A DNA stretch of 35,112 bases from positions 1 to 35,112 of the forward strand of contig CAWCTB010000044.1 of the NCBI GenBank assembly GCA_963798275.1, read 5' to 3'. Positions 31,824 through 35,112 of the stretch are shown here, piece after piece. Made by a program: the position numbers and the translations under genes. Under the pieces are notes generated by a model that saw only the letters and a program-made list of their open reading frames with translations, ran no database searches and was not told the DNA's origin. Source of the stretch: CAWCTB01 sp963798275. Its GTDB lineage: Bacteria; Acidobacteriota; Terriglobia; Terriglobales; Acidobacteriaceae. How positions within the stretch are numbered: position 1 is the stretch's first letter; each line of letters opens with the position of its first letter.

Positions 31824-33526
31824 CTAGTGGCCTGAACTGTACACCGTCTTTCCACCCACCACCGTGCGCAGCACCTGGGTCTTGAGGATCTCCGGCGGCG
31901 CAACCTTGGTCAGGTCGCGGTCGAGCACCACGAAATCGGCTAGCATTCCCGGCGCCAGCGTACCCTTCTCATGTCTCCATGAACTCGGCATAGGCTGAGC
32001 CGGTGGTGTAGGCCGCTAGTGCCTGCTCGATGTTCAGCTTCTGCTCGGGGAAATATTCTTTCGTGCCCGCTTCGTTCTTACGGGTGACGGCTGCATAGAC
32101 TCCGCGAAACGGCGTGATCGGTTCGACCGGATAGTCGGTGCCAAACGCCAGCCGCACGCCGTTGTCGAGGAACTGCTTCCACGGATAGGACGTCTTGGCT
32201 CGCACCGGTCCGATGCGCTCCTTGCCCAGTTCATGTCGGTCAGCAGATGATTGGGCTGCACCGAGGCGATCACACCCAGCTTGCGATACTGCGCGAACTG
32301 GTCGGGTGCGATCACCTGGTCATGCTCAATGCGCAGGCGCAAGCTTGCGGATTCTTGCCGCCGGGCAGGTCCTTCTCGCGGGCGTTGCGCTCGGCTTCGG
32401 CGAAGGCATCGAGCGCCATCTGCGCCGCGCGATCGCCGATGGCGTGAAATCCCAACTGAAATCCCGCGGCCACGCGCTCCACTGCCATGCGGTTCAACGT
32501 CGGCTGCTTGTACTGCGCCAGGCCGGAGTTGCCCGGATCGTCGGAATACGGCGCCAGCAGCGCGGCGGTGCGCGAGCCCAGCGATCCGTCCATGAAACCC
32601 TTCAGCATGGTGGTGTGCAGCATGGGATCGTTGCCGGATGATGTGCGCGATGCTTCTCCAGCAGCTCAACCGAATCGTTGAAGCGCAGCCACTCGCTGAT
32701 CCGCAGCGTCAGCTTGCCCTCGCGCTCCATTTCTTCGTAGACCAGGAAATCTTCCCAGTCGGAGTTGTCCTGCGCCGAGGTGATTCCCGAGCGCGCCGCA
32801 TTGGCCAGCGCCAGCTCCGCAGCGCGACGGCGCTGCGCCGGGGTAGGCGCGGCACCTTGGATAAGACCAGACCCTGCGCCGACTCGCGAACGATGCCCGT
32901 CGGCTGTCCCTGCGCATCGTGGTCGATCGCACCGCCCTGCGGGGGCTCTGTCTGCGCGGTGATGCCCGCCAGCCTGCAATGCCGCCGAGTTCGCGATCGC
33001 GATGTGGCCATCCACTCGGACGAAAATTGCCGGATGCCCACTCGTCACCGCGTCGAGGTCCTGTCGCGTCGGCAATTTCTGGCTCGGGCCATAGCGTGTG
33101 GTCCCAGCCGCCGCCGATGATCCAGTCGCCGGGGGCCGCGGTTTTCGCGCGGTCGGCAATCGCTGCTGCATCTCCTGCAGCGATTTGCTGCCGACCAGAT
33201 TGACGTTCATCTGCTCGAGCCCGCCGAATGCCAGATGACAATGCGCGTCGTTGAATCCCGGCATGACGAAATGGCCGCCCAGATCGATCACCTGGGGTGG
33301 CTTGCCCTTCAGCTTCCGGATTTCGTCGTTCGTCCCAATCGCAACTATGCGACCGTCACGCACGGCAATGGCCTGGGCGCGGGCGGGCGTCGCCTGGGTG
33401 TAGATGTCACCGTTCAGGAAGATGACGTCAGGCGGCTTTGCGAGCTGTTGATCGGTGGCTGAGTGCGATGAAGAAGGACAACAGCACGAATGCGAAAACC
33501 AGGTTCGGCACAGCATGGACGTTCAT
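31824..33526 (-). CDS. Amidohydrolase family 3 (YtcJ-like) exported metal-dependent hydrolase, frameshifted
   Basis: From ATG 33526 it begins with a signal helix (MNVHAVPNLVFAFVLLSFFI). The amidohydrolase body has VIFLNGDIYTQ, then VIDLGGHFVMPGFNDAHCHL with the metal-binding HxH, GDWIIGGGWDHTLW, HPAIFVRVDGHIAIANSAAL, LKGFMDGSLGSRTAALL, LGFHAIGDRAAQMALDAF, LRIEHDQVI, and VRLAFGTDYPVEPITPF with the late Asp. The tail is GTLAPGMLADFVVLDRDL and TVVGGKTVYSSGH, stop at 31824-31826. These blocks lie in several frames with shifts near 33470, 33170, 32985, 32870, 32635, 32335, 32225 and 31975. Repaired length is about 565 residues. The ATG overlaps the stop of the upstream M20 peptidase. Substrate unknown; possibly an N-acyl or cyclic amide. 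Confidence 0.8.
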
Positions 33527-34800
33527 TCTTCGGCCACTCCACTCAGCGCGAGCGTCAGCAAAAGGATGCGTTTCAGGCCCAGATCGCGACCCGCGGGATC
33601 GTACCATTCGTTGACAGTGTGCGCCCCGCCGCCGCTGCCGCCGGCTCCGATGGCCACCGCCTCGCGCCCCAGCGACAGCGGAATGTTGGCATCGGTCGAA
33701 GCGCGCTGAATTCGGGCGGAATTGCTCAGTTGCGCATCGACCGCGCGGATCATCTCCAGCAGCCGCGAATCCAGCGGCAGGTCGGCGGCCGGACGGTCGC
33801 CGATCATCTTGATCTCGGCCGTCAGCGCTTCCTTGCGGTTGCGGCCGGGCATCGCCGCGACGATTTGCTCTACCGCTTCGCGCAACGCGCGCTCCAGTTT
33901 GTCCAGTTCCTCGACCGATGCCGAGCGGGTATCGACGCGCATCGTCGCCACTGCGGAATCGAATTGACCGACGTTCCTCCCTGGATGGTGCCGATGTTGT
34001 AGGTAGTCTTCGGCGCCGCGGGCACCGGGGTGCGGGTGAAGCGCTCGATCACTCGCGCCAGCGCGACGATGGGATTGGCCACTCCGAAGTCGCTCCAGGA
34101 ATGTCCGCCCTACGCGCACGGCGACCTCGTAGCGGCGGCTGCCCAGACCCTCGGCGATGATGGTGTCGGTACCGGCGCCATCAATCGCGATCAGCGCCAA
34201 TGGAGTCGCAGCCAGCGGCGCTGCTGAAAGATGTGGCGCATGCCGCGCAGGTCACCTTCGCCTTCTTCGCCGACGCTGCCTATGAACAGGATGGGCGCGA
34301 CATTCGGGATGTCGGCATCGCGCATGGCACCGGCAATCGCCAGCATAGCGACGATGCCTGAGCTGTTGTCGGAAATGCCGGGGCCGTAGAGCTTGCCGGC
34401 TTCGCGATGCACACTGATCTCGGTGCCGGCAGGAAACACGGTGTCGAGGTGAGCGCCAAGGCGATGTAAGGCGCCTGCGGTCAGCGCCCGGGGCGAATGC
34501 CGAAGACGTTGCCCAGTTCGTCCTGGTGAACCTCGGTCAGGCCGAGACTTCTGAAGCGTTGCCGCAGCCATTCGCTGCGCGGCCGCCTCGCCCCACGGCG
34601 GCGCGGGATGGCAGTGACTTCCATCTGCTGGTCTTCCAACTCGCGGGTGTGCGAGCGAAACCAGGCGAAACGCTAGGTTTGCCGCACCCGCGCAGTTCCG
34701 CGACCTGATCGATTTGCTGCTGCGCCGAGCGCGAGCGTTGCGAATCGCTGAGGGGAAGGGCTCCGCGGAGGAACGCGCGCTCTGATGGTCCAAGGGCCAT
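33523..34800 (-). CDS. M20-family metallopeptidase, frameshifted
   Basis: This M20 peptidase of the PepT/ArgE type (di-zinc aminoacylase or peptidase) is translationally coupled to the amidohydrolase (TGA 33523-33525 overlaps ATG 33524-33526). Motifs are SAHLDTVFPAGTEI (metal-binding His and Asp), KLYGPGISDNSSGIVAML (bridging Asp), FIGSVGEEGEGDLRGM (catalytic and metal-binding Glu pair), TTYNIGTIQGGTSVNSIP (dimerisation-domain motif), MRVDTRSASVEELD, and the last metal His in GGGAHTVNEWYDPAG. Frame breaks occur near 34670, 34580, 34460, 34220, 34100 and 33965. Repaired it would be about 425 residues, standard for M20. ATG 34800 is a plausible start. With the amidohydrolase it may hydrolyse a peptide or N-acyl compound in two steps. 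Confidence 0.82.
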
Positions 34801-34873
34801 GCGAATGCCCCATACTAACCCGTTGCCTGGAGTGAACCCAAGCCGAACCGCCGGTTGATAGCGTCGCTTTGAT

Positions 34874-35112
34874 TTACGCGCTTAGGAAGCTACGGAAGAC
34901 GGAACGATAGCGGGGCGGCAGCATTCCAGGATTTTCCTCGTCCCTCAGCATGCGGTCGGAGTTCTTCGCGCGCTGAAATATCCTGTCGACCAACTCCTCG
35001 GTTGCGGCAATCCCACGCCGCTCCAGCCAGAAGTAAACGTTTGACTTGCCGCTCATCGGCCCAATCTCGATTACCTGCTCCATACCGAAGTAGTGCGACG
35101 GCACGCCGGAGT
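34874..35112 (-). CDS. 2-isopropylmalate/homocitrate synthase-like protein, C-terminal part
   Basis: The 5' part lies outside the window. The visible 78 codons end in TAG or TAA-type context at 34874 and read SGVPSHYFGMEQVIEIGPMS, then GKSNVYFWLERRGI and ELVDRIFQRAKNSDRMLRDEE. The EIGPMSGKSNVxFWLxxRGI block is found in acidobacterial alpha-isopropylmalate/homocitrate synthase-like (HMGL) proteins, after the catalytic barrel. If so, the complete enzyme condenses an acyl-CoA with a 2-oxo acid. The barrel with its metal ligands is not visible, so the exact reaction cannot be told. The M20 peptidase gene follows after 73 bp on the same strand. Confidence 0.6.
   Translation of the reverse strand, partial: SGVPSHYFGMEQVIEIGPMSGKSNVYFWLERRGIAATEELVDRIFQRAKNSDRMLRDEENPGMLPPRYRSVFRSFLSA

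Noticed and set aside
1..35112. CRISPR arrays, tRNA or rRNA genes, phage modules
   Set aside because: No regularly spaced direct repeats, no tRNA-like T-loop/acceptor pattern and no rRNA-like stretch was noticed on either strand by eye.

Overview
The window reads as two unlike pieces of DNA joined at an insertion sequence. Positions 1 to about 4482 are very GC-rich and actinobacterium-like: remnants of a thiolase, a short-chain dehydrogenase, an XRE-cupin regulator, an EthD-like protein, two overlapping transposase fragments, a chloride-channel tail, and one intact ABC-2 permease. From 5607 to the right edge the genes, palindromic repeats and style suggest an acidobacterium of the Terriglobia (Koribacter-like) type. 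This is inferred from gene content only. An IS630-family element (4483-5606) lies exactly on the boundary, so the left arm may be transferred DNA or an assembly chimera across a repeated IS.

The clean central part starts with lnt (apolipoprotein N-acyltransferase) and prfB (release factor 2, with the classical +1 programmed frameshift). These are followed by a VapBC-type toxin-antitoxin pair with an operator over the antitoxin start codon, and a HIT protein. After an AT-rich leader comes a radical SAM protein resembling the tetraether/membrane-spanning lipid synthase family (MJ0619/Tes). On the minus strand, DUF1175, a giant alpha-2-macroglobulin and a six-helix membrane protein form a tight operon with overlapping stop and start codons. 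A second minus-strand group holds a sugar-porter MFS permease, a secreted GH38 alpha-mannosidase, a sodium:solute symporter and a GYD-domain protein, which looks like a mannoside-utilisation locus. A VOC protein and a class III aminotransferase are divergent from each other.

The right part (about 28.8-34.8 kb, minus strand) holds a CsgG-like protein, a secreted peptidoglycan-binding-like protein, an HtrA/DegQ protease, an amidohydrolase translationally coupled to an M20 peptidase, and the tail of a 2-isopropylmalate/homocitrate-synthase-like protein. Nearly all of these carry several frameshifts, as do the genes in the first 3.6 kb, while the genes between 3.67 and 28.8 kb have none that is unexplained. 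That pattern fits lower consensus quality towards both contig ends better than pseudogenisation.

No tRNA, rRNA, CRISPR array or phage module was recognised. Strongest leads: the Tes-like radical SAM enzyme with its long structured leader, the palindromic repeat translated in frame inside the alpha-2-macroglobulin signal region, the DUF1175/macroglobulin/membrane operon, and the taxonomic break at the IS.
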